64,000 nt of DNA from Kitasatospora sp. MMS16-BH015 (GTDB taxonomy: Bacteria > Actinomycetota > Actinomycetes > Streptomycetales > Streptomycetaceae): positions 1,736,001-1,800,000 of the forward strand of contig NZ_CP025394.1 in assembly GCF_002943525.1 (NCBI RefSeq), written 5' to 3'. The number at the start of each line of letters is the position of its first letter. Positions within the stretch are counted from its first letter, which is position 1. Positions 25,974 through 34,092 of the stretch are shown piece after piece. A program made the translations under genes and the position numbers. The notes beneath the pieces are model-generated. The model saw only the letters and a program-made list of their open reading frames with translations. It was not told the DNA's origin and ran no database searches.

Positions 25974-27062
25974 ATGTCCGAAGTCCTGTTGGCGGTCGGC
26001 ACCCAGAAGGGGCTCTTCCTGGCCCGCAGCACCGACCGGGAGAAGTGGGAGCTCACCGGCCCGCACTTCCCGATGAACGCGATCTACTCGGTGGCCGTCG
26101 ACCGCCGCGGCGAGCGGCCCCGGCTGCTGGTCGGGGCGGACAGCAGCCACTGGGGTCCCTCGGTCTGGCTCTCCGACGACCTGGGCGAGACCTGGGAGGA
26201 GCCGACCACCCCCGCCGTGCGCTTCCCCGAGCACACCGGCACCTCACTGGAGCGAGTGTGGCAGCTCCATCCGGCCGGCCCGGAGGCCCCCGGCGTGGTC
26301 TACGCGGGCACCCAGCCCGCCGCACTCTTCCGCTCCACCGACGGCGGCCGGCACTTCACCCTGGACGAGACGCTCTGGGCCCACCCGCAGCGGGCCGAGT
26401 GGGCGGCCGGCTTCGGCGGCCAGGGCCTGCACACCATCCTGACCGACCCCCGGGACGCCTCGGCCGTCACCGTCGCGGTCTCCACCGGCGGCGTCTACCG
26501 CACCACCGACGGCGGCGGCAGCTGGCACCCCGTCAACACCGGCATCCGGGCGGGCTTCCTGCCGGACGAGTACCCGGAGTTCGGCCAGTGCGTGCACAAG
26601 GTGGCCGCCGACGCCACCGACCCGAGCCGGCTCTACCTGCAGAACCACGGCGGGGTCTACCGCAGCGACGACGACGGCGCCCACTGGCAGGACATCGGCG
26701 CCGACCTGCCCGCCACCTTCGGCTTCGGCCTGGCCACCCACCCCCGCCGGGGCGGCACCGCCTACCTCTTCCCGCTGGACGCGGACTACGCCCGCCTCCC
26801 GGTCGAGCGCCGCTGCCGGATCTTCCGCACCCAGGACGCCGGCGCCACCTGGCACCCGCTCAGCACCGGCCTGCCCGCCGAGGACCACTACGGCGTGGTG
26901 CTGCGCGACGCCCTCTGCACCGACGACGCCGACCCGGCCGGGGTCTACTTCGGCAACCGCAACGGCGAGGTCTACGGCAGCCGGGACGACGGGGACAGCT
27001 GGCAGCTGATCACCTCGCACCTGCCGGACGTGCTCTGCGTCCGCGCGGCGGAGCTGGGCTGA
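25974..27062 (+). CDS. Beta-propeller protein with Asp-box (BNR/sortilin-type) repeats
   Basis: The 362-residue protein is built of Asp-box repeats (S/T-x-D-x-G-x-x-W): LSDDLGETW, RSTDGGRHF, RTTDGGGSW, RSDDDGAHW, RTQDAGATW and GSRDDGDSW. Six such hairpins suggest a six-bladed or seven-bladed propeller as in sialidase and Vps10 proteins. There is no signal peptide, so it is probably cytoplasmic. The catalytic residues of sialidases are not evident, so a binding role is as likely as an enzymatic one. ATG 25974 follows GAGGTGA. Confidence 0.8.
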   Translation: MSEVLLAVGTQKGLFLARSTDREKWELTGPHFPMNAIYSVAVDRRGERPRLLVGADSSHWGPSVWLSDDLGETWEEPTTPAVRFPEHTGTSLERVWQLHPAGPEAPGVVYAGTQPAALFRSTDGGRHFTLDETLWAHPQRAEWAAGFGGQGLHTILTDPRDASAVTVAVSTGGVYRTTDGGGSWHPVNTGIRAGFLPDEYPEFGQCVHKVAADATDPSRLYLQNHGGVYRSDDDGAHWQDIGADLPATFGFGLATHPRRGGTAYLFPLDADYARLPVERRCRIFRTQDAGATWHPLSTGLPAEDHYGVVLRDALCTDDADPAGVYFGNRNGEVYGSRDDGDSWQLITSHLPDVLCVRAAELG

Positions 27063-27088
27063 GCTCGGCCGAGCCGCCCATGCCGGGT

Positions 27089-27177
27089 CCGAGCACGTCC
27101 GGGCGCGTTGCCGAGCACGTCCGGCCGCGTTGCCGGGCACGTCCGGGCACGCCCGGGCGCGTCGCCGGGCGCGTCCG
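27089..27177. repeat. Imperfect tandem repeats of about 22 bp
   Basis: CCGAGCACGTCCGGGCGCGT is the start of a 22-bp unit at 27089-27110, repeated with one change at 27111-27132. Shorter degenerate copies follow to 27177. It lies 27 bp downstream of the propeller gene's stop, inside a 289-bp gap before the Mop gene. I see no other feature in that gap. Confidence 0.75.
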
Positions 27178-27351
27178 ATCGGTGGACTGCGCGAGGGCGC
27201 GGCTCGCATCCGCGAGGGCTCGGCAGGGCACCCACTGGCAGCTGCCACGAGTGCTCTGAGCAGCGGAAACCACCCGTCTAGGGTGGGCGGCGACCGGACA
27301 TCCGAATCGCGCTCCCGTCCCTCGGGAGCCCGTGCGAAGTGGGGATCCACC

Positions 27352-27768
27352 ATGGCCATGAGCATCCGCAACCAGCTGCCCGGCACCGTCACCACGGTGA
27401 CCACCGGCGAGGTCATGGCGACCGTGAAGGTGTGGCTGACCGGCGGCCTCGAGCTCACCGCCGCCGTGACGGTGGACGCCGTCAAGGAGCTCGGCCTGCA
27501 CGCCGGCTCCGCCGTGCACGCCCTGGTCAAGTCCACCGAGGTCGCCCTCGCCACCGGCCCGGTGCCCGGCCTGAGCATCCGCAACCAGCTCCCGGGCACC
27601 GTCACCGAGGTGACCACCGGCGGCGCGATGGCCGGCGTCAAGGTCACCGTGGACGCGGGCGAGCTCACCGCCGCCATCACCGCCGAGGCCGCCGACGAAC
27701 TCGGCCTGGCCGCCGGCACCCCGGTGGTCGCCCTGATCAAGTCGACCGAGGTCTCCCTCTCGGCCTGA
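27352..27768 (+). CDS. Tandem molybdopterin-binding (di-Mop/TOBE) protein
   Basis: This 138-residue protein consists of two copies of a roughly 69-residue Mop (TOBE) domain, each starting SIRNQLPGTVT and ending with an ALxKSTEV element. Di-Mop proteins bind molybdate or tungstate and act as cytoplasmic stores. The start is ATG 27352. It converges on a small gene encoding a molybdenum-cofactor-binding domain (27873-28328), which supports a link to molybdenum. No ModABC transporter gene is in the window. Confidence 0.9.
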   Translation: MAMSIRNQLPGTVTTVTTGEVMATVKVWLTGGLELTAAVTVDAVKELGLHAGSAVHALVKSTEVALATGPVPGLSIRNQLPGTVTEVTTGGAMAGVKVTVDAGELTAAITAEAADELGLAAGTPVVALIKSTEVSLSA

Positions 27769-27792
27769 CCCCGGTCTGACGCACCATCCCGT

Positions 27793-27834
27793 CGATCGCC
27801 CCCTCCCGTCGCGGCGGTTTCCAGGGGGCGATCG
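27793..27834. terminator. Two-way terminator between the Mop and Moco-domain genes
   Basis: CGATCGCCCCCT (27793-27804) pairs perfectly with AGGGGGCGATCG (27823-27834) across an 18-base loop. Confidence 0.75.
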
Positions 27835-27872
27835 CGTACCCGGCCAGGGTGAGGTGAGGTGGGTTACCGGGC

Positions 27873-28328
27873 TCAGGCGCAGGCCGCCGCCTCCGCCAGC
27901 CGGACGGCGGTGATGCCGCTGACGTACCGGGCCCCGCAGACGTCGGTCGGGACGACCAGCTGCGGCCCCTCCGCGTCCAGCGGGCGGCCGTCCATGGTGG
28001 TGGCGAGCAGGATCGGCTGGGCACCGAAGTCCGGGTCGAACTCGGCCCAGGAGACCACCACGAGGTGACCGTCGGCACCGGTCACGGCCACCAGGTGGCG
28101 GAGCCGCTGCTTGCGGCCCTTGAAGTCCACCAGCGGCCGGGCCGCCCGCAGCACGTCCCAGAGCAGCGCTCCCTCGAAGACGTGCCGCTGCGGGCCGGCC
28201 GAGAGGCAGTCGAAGCTCACCTCGGCCCGGTGCTCGGGCAACGCCCGCAGGTGCGCCATGGTCAGCTCGACCGGCTCCTCGAACCGTCCGTGCAGCAGGA
28301 CCGCCCCGGCGGTGACGGTGGTGTCCAT
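27873..28328 (-). CDS. Small molybdopterin-dependent oxidoreductase domain protein
   Basis: The 151-residue protein consists of a single sulfite-oxidase-type molybdenum-cofactor-binding domain (Oxidored_molyb). The likely Mo-ligating Cys is in VSFDCLSAGPQRHVFEGALL, and a later VPTDVCGARYVSGI segment is family-typical. There is no signal peptide and no dimerisation domain, so it is much shorter than YedY or sulfite oxidase. ATG 28328 follows GGAAGGGG at about ten bases. It faces the di-Mop gene and diverges from the PucR-type regulator, which may control it. Confidence 0.8.
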   Translation of the reverse strand: MDTTVTAGAVLLHGRFEEPVELTMAHLRALPEHRAEVSFDCLSAGPQRHVFEGALLWDVLRAARPLVDFKGRKQRLRHLVAVTGADGHLVVVSWAEFDPDFGAQPILLATTMDGRPLDAEGPQLVVPTDVCGARYVSGITAVRLAEAAACA

Positions 28329-28643
28329 CGTTCGCGTGCCCCTTCCCGGCGCCGCCCGCGCGGCACCGCACTGGCGATACCCGAGCAGACCACGTGCCAC
28401 TCGCTTCCGCCACCTTTTCAGCGAATCCCACCAGCAGCTGCGATGACAGATGACTCTATCTGCTCGCAACTGCCGATCAGTCAACTGGCCGGAGCGCCGG
28501 AGTCGCCCGCCCACCCCCGACCCACCCCTGGTCGATCCACCAAAAAGTCCCGACCGGACTATCTCTTGCATTTACGATGCTTCAGCCCACCTTTCCCTCG
28601 CTCAAGCGAGGGCAGGATCGGCGCGGCGCACAAGGAGCGAGAC
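28329..28643. other. 315-bp divergent region between Moco-domain gene and pucR-type gene
   Basis: No gene was seen. The region is moderately AT-rich near 28440-28590 and holds a perfect 8-bp inverted repeat, CCCTCGCT-CA-AGCGAGGG (28595-28612), 31 bp before the regulator's start. A GCAT/ATGC pair lies near 28568-28580. Confidence 0.5.
28595..28612. promoter_or_regulatory. Palindrome upstream of the PucR-type regulator
   Basis: CCCTCGCTCAAGCGAGGG is a perfect inverted repeat with a 2-bp centre. It lies in the probable 5' leader of the regulator gene and could be an autoregulatory operator or an RNA hairpin. Confidence 0.4.
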
Positions 28644-30425
28644 ATGATCGTCGGGGACCTGCTGGAGTTGGACGGCCTGCACATCGGGCTCGCCTGGGGC
28701 ACCTCGGACCTGCTGGGCCGCCAGGTCACCGGGGTCACCTCCACTGACCTGCAGGACCCGGCGCGCTACCTCCAGCCCGGCAAACTGGTGCTGAGCGGGT
28801 TGGTCTGGTGGCAACCGGAGGAGAGCTCGGCCGCCCTCCGCTTTGCCACCTCGCTGCGCAGCGCCGGGGTGGCCGCCCTGCTGGCCGGCGAGGGCACCCA
28901 CGGCCGGGTGCCCGACAGCCTGGTGGCGGCCTGCCGCACCCACGCGATCCCGCTGCTCTCGGTACCGCCCGGCACCAGCTTCCGGACCGTCACCGACCGG
29001 GTCCACCTCCGGCTCTGGGGCGGCCTGCACGGCGGCACCGAGGAGGTCTCCCCACTCCCGGAGGCGGCCCGCCGCGAACTCCTCGCCCTGCTGCACGAGG
29101 ACGGCCCGCTGGAGACCGTACTGACCACCGCCCTCACCCACGCTGTGACCACCCTCGGCCTGCCCGACTGCTCCGTCCACACCGGCAGCGGCCGCCTGCT
29201 CGCCACCTCTTCTCCCCCGGACGCCGCCGAGGCCACCCCCCGTACGGCCACCCTCGGTACGGCCACCGGCACCCGCGGCGCCGCCCATCGCCTCGACCCG
29301 GCCCCGCGCCGGGGCAGCGGCGGGCCGGCCGAACGGCTGGCGATCGGGCCCACGGGCGAGACCCCGTTCGACGGCTGGCTGCTGCGCCCGCACACCGACC
29401 CCGGGCCGGCCGCGGCGACCGTCCTCGGTGCGCTCGCCGAACTGCTGGCCCCGCTCGCGGCACGGGCCCGGACCGGCGCGGCGGCGCAGCGGCAGAGCGC
29501 GGCCCGGTTGCTGCGACTGCTCGCCGAGGACGGCCCGGGGCTCGCCGAGGCGCTGGCCTCCTGCGGGTTGCCGACCGATGTGCCGTTGATCCCCGTGACG
29601 GCCCGGATCGACGGCCCGAACGGTGCCCCGGCCGACCCCGCTTCGGCCGTGGCCGCCCTCGCCGAGGCCCTGCACCAGCTGGGCCTCCCCTTCGCCGTCG
29701 GTCCGGACGCCGCCGGCGGCGCCACCGCCCTGGTGGCCGCTCCCCGGGTGACCGCACCCTTGGCCACCGCCCACCCGGGCCCGGCCGCCGGTCACGGAAA
29801 GCCCGCTGCTTCCAGAGCAGTCACCTTTTCTGAAAGCAGCCGTGTTTCCGGAAAGTCCACAGCTTCCGGAAATGCCCTCCCCTCCCGAACGGGCACTCCC
29901 GCCGACAAGGCCGCCGCGCCCGCCGTCCTGACAGCCCGGCTGCGCCTGCTCTGGCCCGCACTCCAGGGGCGGCTGCCGCAGCGACGGGTGCTCCGGGCCG
30001 GGGTCGGGCCGGCCGTGGCGCCGAACGGGCGGGAGCTGCGGGCGGCACTGGTCGAGGCCGGCTACGCGCTGGCGGCGGGCGGTACGGGCGGGGGCAAGGC
30101 GGGCACGGCGGTCGGCAGCAGCGGTGAGCTCAGCTCACTCGCGGCGCTGCTGCGCGGGCTGCCCGGCGAGGTGACCCGGACCTTCCATGCCCGGCTGCTG
30201 GCCCCGCTGACCGCGCACGACCGCGAGAACGCCGTCTCGCTGCTCGGCACCCTCGACACCTTCCTCGACCACGACGGCTCCTGGGCCCGCACGGCGGAGG
30301 CCCTGCACATCCACGTCAACACGGTGCACTACCGGATCCGCCGGATCGAGGAGCTGACCGGCCGCAGCCTCAGCCTCTTGGAGGACCGGGTCGACCTCCG
30401 CGCGGCCCTGCTCTGCGCGCCCTGA
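28644..30425 (+). CDS. PucR-family transcriptional regulator
   Basis: This 593-residue regulator has an N-terminal PucR ligand-sensing domain (about residues 1-125) and a long variable middle. A C-terminal helix-turn-helix of the PucR/CdaR type includes HIHVNTVHYRIRRIEELTG. ATG 28644 follows AAGGAG. Residues 383-412 are encoded by five tandem 18-bp repeats with unusually low GC. Known PucR proteins control purine, amine or aromatic catabolism. Its divergent neighbour is the Moco-domain gene, the most likely target. The ligand is unknown. Confidence 0.85.
   Translation: MIVGDLLELDGLHIGLAWGTSDLLGRQVTGVTSTDLQDPARYLQPGKLVLSGLVWWQPEESSAALRFATSLRSAGVAALLAGEGTHGRVPDSLVAACRTHAIPLLSVPPGTSFRTVTDRVHLRLWGGLHGGTEEVSPLPEAARRELLALLHEDGPLETVLTTALTHAVTTLGLPDCSVHTGSGRLLATSSPPDAAEATPRTATLGTATGTRGAAHRLDPAPRRGSGGPAERLAIGPTGETPFDGWLLRPHTDPGPAAATVLGALAELLAPLAARARTGAAAQRQSAARLLRLLAEDGPGLAEALASCGLPTDVPLIPVTARIDGPNGAPADPASAVAALAEALHQLGLPFAVGPDAAGGATALVAAPRVTAPLATAHPGPAAGHGKPAASRAVTFSESSRVSGKSTASGNALPSRTGTPADKAAAPAVLTARLRLLWPALQGRLPQRRVLRAGVGPAVAPNGRELRAALVEAGYALAAGGTGGGKAGTAVGSSGELSSLAALLRGLPGEVTRTFHARLLAPLTAHDRENAVSLLGTLDTFLDHDGSWARTAEALHIHVNTVHYRIRRIEELTGRSLSLLEDRVDLRAALLCAP
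29792..29881 (+). repeat. Five tandem 18-bp repeats inside the PucR-type gene
   Basis: Units begin at 29792, 29810, 29828, 29846 and 29864. The best-kept part is TTCCGGAAA, seen intact in units 4 and 5, with TTCTGAAA in unit 3. Each unit is six codons and encodes a Ser-rich hexapeptide such as SGKSTA. The run is visibly poorer in GC than the rest of the gene. Confidence 0.78.
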
Positions 30426-30485
30426 CCACGCCGGTCGGCGCCCGTCCGCCGGCTGCCCGTGGACCGTCCAACGACTGCCCGCCGA

Positions 30486-30962
30486 CTACCCGCCGGTCGC
30501 CCGCAGTCGGGCGCTGACCTGGCCGAGGCTCTCGGCCAAAACGGCCAGTTGCTCGCGGCTGAGCACGTCGATCAGCACCTCCCGCACGGTGGCCACGTGC
30601 CCGGGCGCGGCAGCCTCCAGTGCGGCCAGGCCCTCGGCGGTGAGTTCGGCGAAGACGCCCCGCACGTCGCTGGCGCAGGAGCGCCGCCGGACCAGGCCGG
30701 CCTTCTCCAACTGGGTGATCTGGTAGGTCAGTCCGCTCTTGGACGTGACCAGCCGGTCCGCCAGGTCGGTCATCCGCAGCGAGCCGTCGGGGGCGGCCGA
30801 CAGGTGCACCAGCACCTCGTACTGGGTGTGCGAGAGCCCGGCGTGCTCCTTGAGCTGCTGCTCAAGCCGCCGGTTGATCAGGTTGCTGGCGGCCACGAAC
30901 CCGCGCCAGGCGGCCATCTCGTCCTCGTCCAGCCAGCGCGGTGCGTCCTTGGGCCCGTCCAT
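30486..30962 (-). CDS. MarR-family transcriptional regulator
   Basis: The 158-residue winged-helix protein has the MarR core: LSHTQYEVLVHLSAAPDGSL leads into recognition-helix region RMTDLADRLVTSKSGLTYQI and the wing SDVRGVFAELT. It probably binds as a dimer to the near-perfect palindrome 18 bp upstream of its own start (30980-30997). The start is ATG 30962. Neighbouring genes are a convergent PucR gene and, further upstream, the repeat protein at 31049; neither gives a clear ligand. Confidence 0.88.
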   Translation of the reverse strand: MDGPKDAPRWLDEDEMAAWRGFVAASNLINRRLEQQLKEHAGLSHTQYEVLVHLSAAPDGSLRMTDLADRLVTSKSGLTYQITQLEKAGLVRRRSCASDVRGVFAELTAEGLAALEAAAPGHVATVREVLIDVLSREQLAVLAESLGQVSARLRATGG

Positions 30963-30979
30963 GCCCCCATCGTACCCAG

Positions 30980-30997
30980 TCGTTCGAATTCAAACGA
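30980..30997. promoter_or_regulatory. Probable MarR operator
   Basis: TCGTTCGAATTCAAACGA is an 18-bp inverted repeat with one mismatched pair around a GAATTC centre. It lies just before the MarR start and is typical of autoregulatory MarR sites. Confidence 0.65.
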
Positions 30998-31048
30998 GTG
31001 TGGGCGGCCCGGAGCGCCCCGGACCGCCCGAAGTGGAGATGTGGTGGC

Positions 31049-31366
31049 TCAGCCACCCATGGCGTCGCCGCCGACCGCACCGGCGTCCATGCCGCCGCCA
31101 GCCGCGTCGCCGCCGACCGCGAAGGCGTCGCCGCACATCGACTCGGCGTCGCCGCCGACCGCAGCGGCCCAGCCGTCACCGTCGGCGGTGGCGTCGCCGC
31201 CCACGGCACCGGCGTTCTGGGTCATCGACTCGGCGTCGCCGCCGACGGTGTAGGCACCGTGCGGGGGCGCACAGTGGGTGTGGGCCGAGGCAACCCCGGC
31301 GCCGGCGAAGACCGCGAAGCCGGTCAGGGCGGCCGCAGCCGTGAGCTTGGCGATGGTCGTACGCAT
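31049..31366 (-). CDS. Small secreted protein with 14-residue VGGDA repeats
   Basis: This 105-residue precursor has a clear Sec signal peptide ending GVASA, giving a mature chain of about 76 residues that begins HTHC. The mature part has five VGGDA motifs at residues 41, 55, 70, 84 and 98, so the unit is 14-15 residues long; VGGDAESM occurs twice. It has two cysteines (32 and 77), no lysine and no arginine after the signal peptide, and is very acidic and glycine-rich. ATG 31366 follows AGGAGG. I do not recognise the family. A calcium-binding or surface-coating role is speculation. Confidence 0.75.
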   Translation of the reverse strand: MRTTIAKLTAAAALTGFAVFAGAGVASAHTHCAPPHGAYTVGGDAESMTQNAGAVGGDATADGDGWAAAVGGDAESMCGDAFAVGGDAAGGGMDAGAVGGDAMGG

Positions 31367-31519
31367 GAGTCCTCCTGGTTGGTACACGACGGAGGGTACT
31401 TCGGCACGACTCGGCCCACGCCTTAGCCGAGCCCGCCGGAATCACCCGGTCAGCGCAGCAAGTCCACCGGCCAGGAGCAGAGTTGACGCCGCTCCATTCG
31501 CACACCAGAATCGCTCGGC

Positions 31520-31552
31520 GTGATCACACCCCACCCAGTGGTGATCACCACT
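31520..31552. promoter_or_regulatory. Two palindromes spaced 21 bp apart upstream of the acyl-CoA ligase
   Basis: GTGATCAC occurs at 31520-31527 and 31541-31548, 21 bp apart, which is two helical turns. The second copy sits in the 16-bp perfect palindrome AGTGGTGATCACCACT (31537-31552). The pair lies 47 bp before the ligase start and suggests cooperative binding of a dimeric regulator. Confidence 0.55.
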
Positions 31553-31598
31553 TCCGTTCACCCTGGTGGCCGGGCGGCAGAGACGGCACAGTGGCCGC

Positions 31599-33134
31599 AT
31601 GCAGACTCCCCTGACCCTCATGGACTTCCTCGACCGGGCCGAACTGGTCTACGGGGACCGGATCGGCGTGATCGACGAGCCGGACCAGCCCGCCGCCTCC
31701 TGGGGCGAACTGACCTACCGCCAGCTGGCCGCCCGGGCCAGGGCGCAGGCCGCCGGGCTCGACCGCCTCGGCGTCGGCCCCGGTGAGCGGGTCGCGATCG
31801 TCTCGCACAACTCGGCCCGGCTGCTCACGGCACTGTACGGCGTCAGCGGCCACGGCCGGGTGCTGGTGCCGGTCAACTTCCGGCTCAAGGCCGAGGAGGT
31901 CGCCTACATCGTCGAACAGTCCGGCGCCACCGTGCTGTTGATCGACCCCGAACTGGCCGACGCGCTGGCCGGGGTGCCCTGCCGGCACCGCTTCGTCCTC
32001 GGCGCCGAGAGCGACGCCGAACTGTACGACTACGAGAACGAGCCGGTCCGGTACGAGATCGCCGAGTCGGACACCGCCACCATCAACTACACCAGCGGAA
32101 CGACCGCCCGCCCCAAGGGAGTCCAGCTCACCCACCGCAACCTCTGGCTCAACGCGGTGCTGATGGGCCTGCACTTCGGCGCCAACGACCGGGACGTGTA
32201 CCTGCACACCCTGCCGATGTTCCACGCCAACGGCTGGGGCATGCCGTTCTCCCTCACCGGCCTCGGTGCCCAGCACGTGGTACTGCGCAAGGTGGACGGC
32301 GCGGAGATCCTGCGCCGGGTCGAGCGGCACGGCGTCACCTTCCTCTGCGGGGCGCCCGCCGTGGTGGCGAGCATCCTGGACGCGGCGGCCGACTGGGACG
32401 GGCCGGTGCCCGGGCGGGACAAGGTGCGGATGATCGTCGCCGGGGCGCCGCCGCCCACCACCCTGGTGCAGCGGATGGAGGCCGAACTCGGCTGGGAGTT
32501 CATGCAGATCTACGGCCTGACCGAGACCTCGCCGATCGCCACCGTCAACCGCACTCGCGCCGAGTGGGACGACCTGCCTGCCGCCGAGCGGGCCGAGCAC
32601 CTGGTGCGGGCCGGCTTCCCCGCGCTCGGCAGCCAGGTGAAGGTGGACGGGCAGGGCGAGGTGCTGATCCGCTCCAACACCGTGCTGGACGGGTACTGGG
32701 AGCGCCCGGACGAGACCTCCGCCGCGCTCAAGGACGGCTGGTTCCACACCGGGGACGGCGGCGCCTTCGACCAGGACGGCGCGCTCGGCATCTCGGACCG
32801 GAAGAAGGACGTCATCATCACCGGCGGGGAGAACGTCTCCTCGATCGAGGTGGAGGACTGCCTCTACAGCCATCCCGCCGTCGCCGAGGTCGCCGTGATC
32901 GGCGTGCCGGACGCCAAGTGGGGCGAGACCATCAAGGCGCTGGTGGTGCTCAAGGAGGGCCAACAGGCCGACGAGGCAGGCCTGATCGCGCACTGCAAGG
33001 CCCGGCTCGCCGGGTACAAGGCGCCCACCTCGGTGGAGTTCCGGGACGTCCTGGCCCGCACCACCACCGGCAAGCTGCAGAAGTTCCGCCTCCGCGAGCC
33101 TTACTGGACCGGCCACACCAGGGCCGTCAACTGA
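31599..33134 (+). CDS. Acyl-CoA synthetase (AMP-forming, ANL superfamily)
   Basis: The 511-residue enzyme activates a carboxylic acid with ATP to an acyl-adenylate and then to an acyl-CoA. It carries the P-loop motif YTSGTTARPKGV, the core motif YGLTETSP, the hinge region DRKKDVIITGGENVSS, and the C-terminal catalytic Lys in TTTGKLQKF. It is of the medium- to long-chain FadD type; the chain length cannot be assigned. ATG 31599 was chosen as the first start that keeps the N-terminal TLMDFLDRA family motif close to the start. The ribosome binding site is weak. It ends at a strong hairpin (33152-33197). Confidence 0.92.
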   Translation: MQTPLTLMDFLDRAELVYGDRIGVIDEPDQPAASWGELTYRQLAARARAQAAGLDRLGVGPGERVAIVSHNSARLLTALYGVSGHGRVLVPVNFRLKAEEVAYIVEQSGATVLLIDPELADALAGVPCRHRFVLGAESDAELYDYENEPVRYEIAESDTATINYTSGTTARPKGVQLTHRNLWLNAVLMGLHFGANDRDVYLHTLPMFHANGWGMPFSLTGLGAQHVVLRKVDGAEILRRVERHGVTFLCGAPAVVASILDAAADWDGPVPGRDKVRMIVAGAPPPTTLVQRMEAELGWEFMQIYGLTETSPIATVNRTRAEWDDLPAAERAEHLVRAGFPALGSQVKVDGQGEVLIRSNTVLDGYWERPDETSAALKDGWFHTGDGGAFDQDGALGISDRKKDVIITGGENVSSIEVEDCLYSHPAVAEVAVIGVPDAKWGETIKALVVLKEGQQADEAGLIAHCKARLAGYKAPTSVEFRDVLARTTTGKLQKFRLREPYWTGHTRAVN

Positions 33135-33151
33135 ACCACCGGCCGCCGCCG

Positions 33152-33197
33152 TTCGGGGCCCGGGGAGCTTCGGCAAGGACACTCCCCGGGCCCCGAA
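33152..33197 (+). terminator. Strong hairpin terminator after the acyl-CoA ligase
   Basis: TTCGGGGCCCGGGGAG (33152-33167) pairs perfectly with CTCCCCGGGCCCCGAA (33182-33197) over a 14-base loop. Confidence 0.82.
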
Positions 33198-33201
33198 GGG
33201 C

Positions 33202-33219
33202 AGTTACCCTTCAGTAACT
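33202..33219. promoter_or_regulatory. Inverted repeat AGTTAC-N6-GTAACT, possible TetR-type operator
   Basis: Perfect 6-bp arms around a 6-bp spacer lie 33 bp before the start of the TIGR03084 gene and directly after the preceding terminator. This is a typical place and form for an operator; no regulator gene is adjacent. Confidence 0.5.
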
Positions 33220-33251
33220 ACTCGAGATCCACTCGACGGAGAGGCACCACC

Positions 33252-34028
33252 ATGACGGATCTGACCGCCCTGCTGGACGACCTGCGGGCGGAGAGCGCCG
33301 AGCTGGACGGCCTGGTGGCCGGCCTGGACGCGGCCGGCCTGACCACCGCGACCCCGGCCCCCGGCTGGACCATCGCCCACCAACTCGCCCACCTGGCTTG
33401 GACGGACCGCTGGGCGCTGCTCGCCGCGCGGGACGCCGAGGGCTTCGCCAAGGCCACCGCCGCGGCCTTCGCCGCCGGCGGCGACCCGGTGGAGGCCGGG
33501 GCGGCCGAGGGCGTGGGCGAGGCCCCGGCCGAGCTGCTCGGCCGTTGGCGCGCGGGCCGGGCCGATCTGGCCGAGGCGCTGGCCGAGGCGGCGGCCGCCG
33601 ACCGCAAACTCCCTTGGTTCGGGCCGCCGATGAAGGCCGGCACGATGGCCACCGCCCGGCTGATGGAGACCTGGGCGCACGGCCAGGACGTGGCCGATGC
33701 CCTCGGCGCCACCCGCGCCCCCGCCGCCCGGATCCGGCACGTCGCCCATCTCGGCGTCCGGACCATGGGGTTCGCCTTCACCCTGCACGGGCAGCCCGCC
33801 CCGACCGACCCGGTCCGAGTCGAACTGACCGGCCCGGACGGCGAATTGTGGACCTGGGGTCCGGAGGAGGCCACCGACAGGGTGAGCGGCCCGGCCCTCG
33901 ACTTCTGCCTGCTGGTCACCCAGCGCCGGAGTCGCGCCGAGCTCGCCCTGCAGGCCGAGGGCCCGACCGCCACCGCCTGGCTCCCGATCGCCCAGGCCTT
34001 CGCCGGCCCGCCCGGCAAGGGACGTTGA
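33252..34028 (+). CDS. TIGR03084-family protein (DinB/maleylpyruvate isomerase-like)
   Basis: This 258-residue protein has an N-terminal four-helix DinB-like domain with potential metal-binding histidines in HQLAHLAWTDR and ETWAHGQD. A C-terminal beta domain follows. It matches the actinobacterial TIGR03084 family, related to mycothiol-dependent maleylpyruvate isomerases; the reaction is unknown. Homologues often sit near acyl-CoA metabolism genes, as here. ATG 33252 follows GGAGAGG. Its 3' end is part of a tandem repeat that copies the stop codon. Confidence 0.82.
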   Translation: MTDLTALLDDLRAESAELDGLVAGLDAAGLTTATPAPGWTIAHQLAHLAWTDRWALLAARDAEGFAKATAAAFAAGGDPVEAGAAEGVGEAPAELLGRWRAGRADLAEALAEAAAADRKLPWFGPPMKAGTMATARLMETWAHGQDVADALGATRAPAARIRHVAHLGVRTMGFAFTLHGQPAPTDPVRVELTGPDGELWTWGPEEATDRVSGPALDFCLLVTQRRSRAELALQAEGPTATAWLPIAQAFAGPPGKGR

Positions 34029-34092
34029 CCGGCCCGCCCGAAGAAGGGGCGTTGACCGGCCCGCCCGGAGAAGGGTGTTGACCAGCCCGCCG
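34004..34092. repeat. Three to four tandem 26-27-bp repeats spanning a stop codon
   Basis: GGCCCGCCCG recurs at 34004, 34031 and 34058, with a degenerate copy (AGCCCGCC) at 34084. Each later unit carries GTTGACC, so the TGA stop of the TIGR03084 gene is copied downstream. Confidence 0.85.

Noticed and set aside
31049..31366. RTX-type calcium-binding repeat protein
   Set aside because: The repeat is 14-15 residues with VGGDA, not the nonapeptide GGxGxDxUx.
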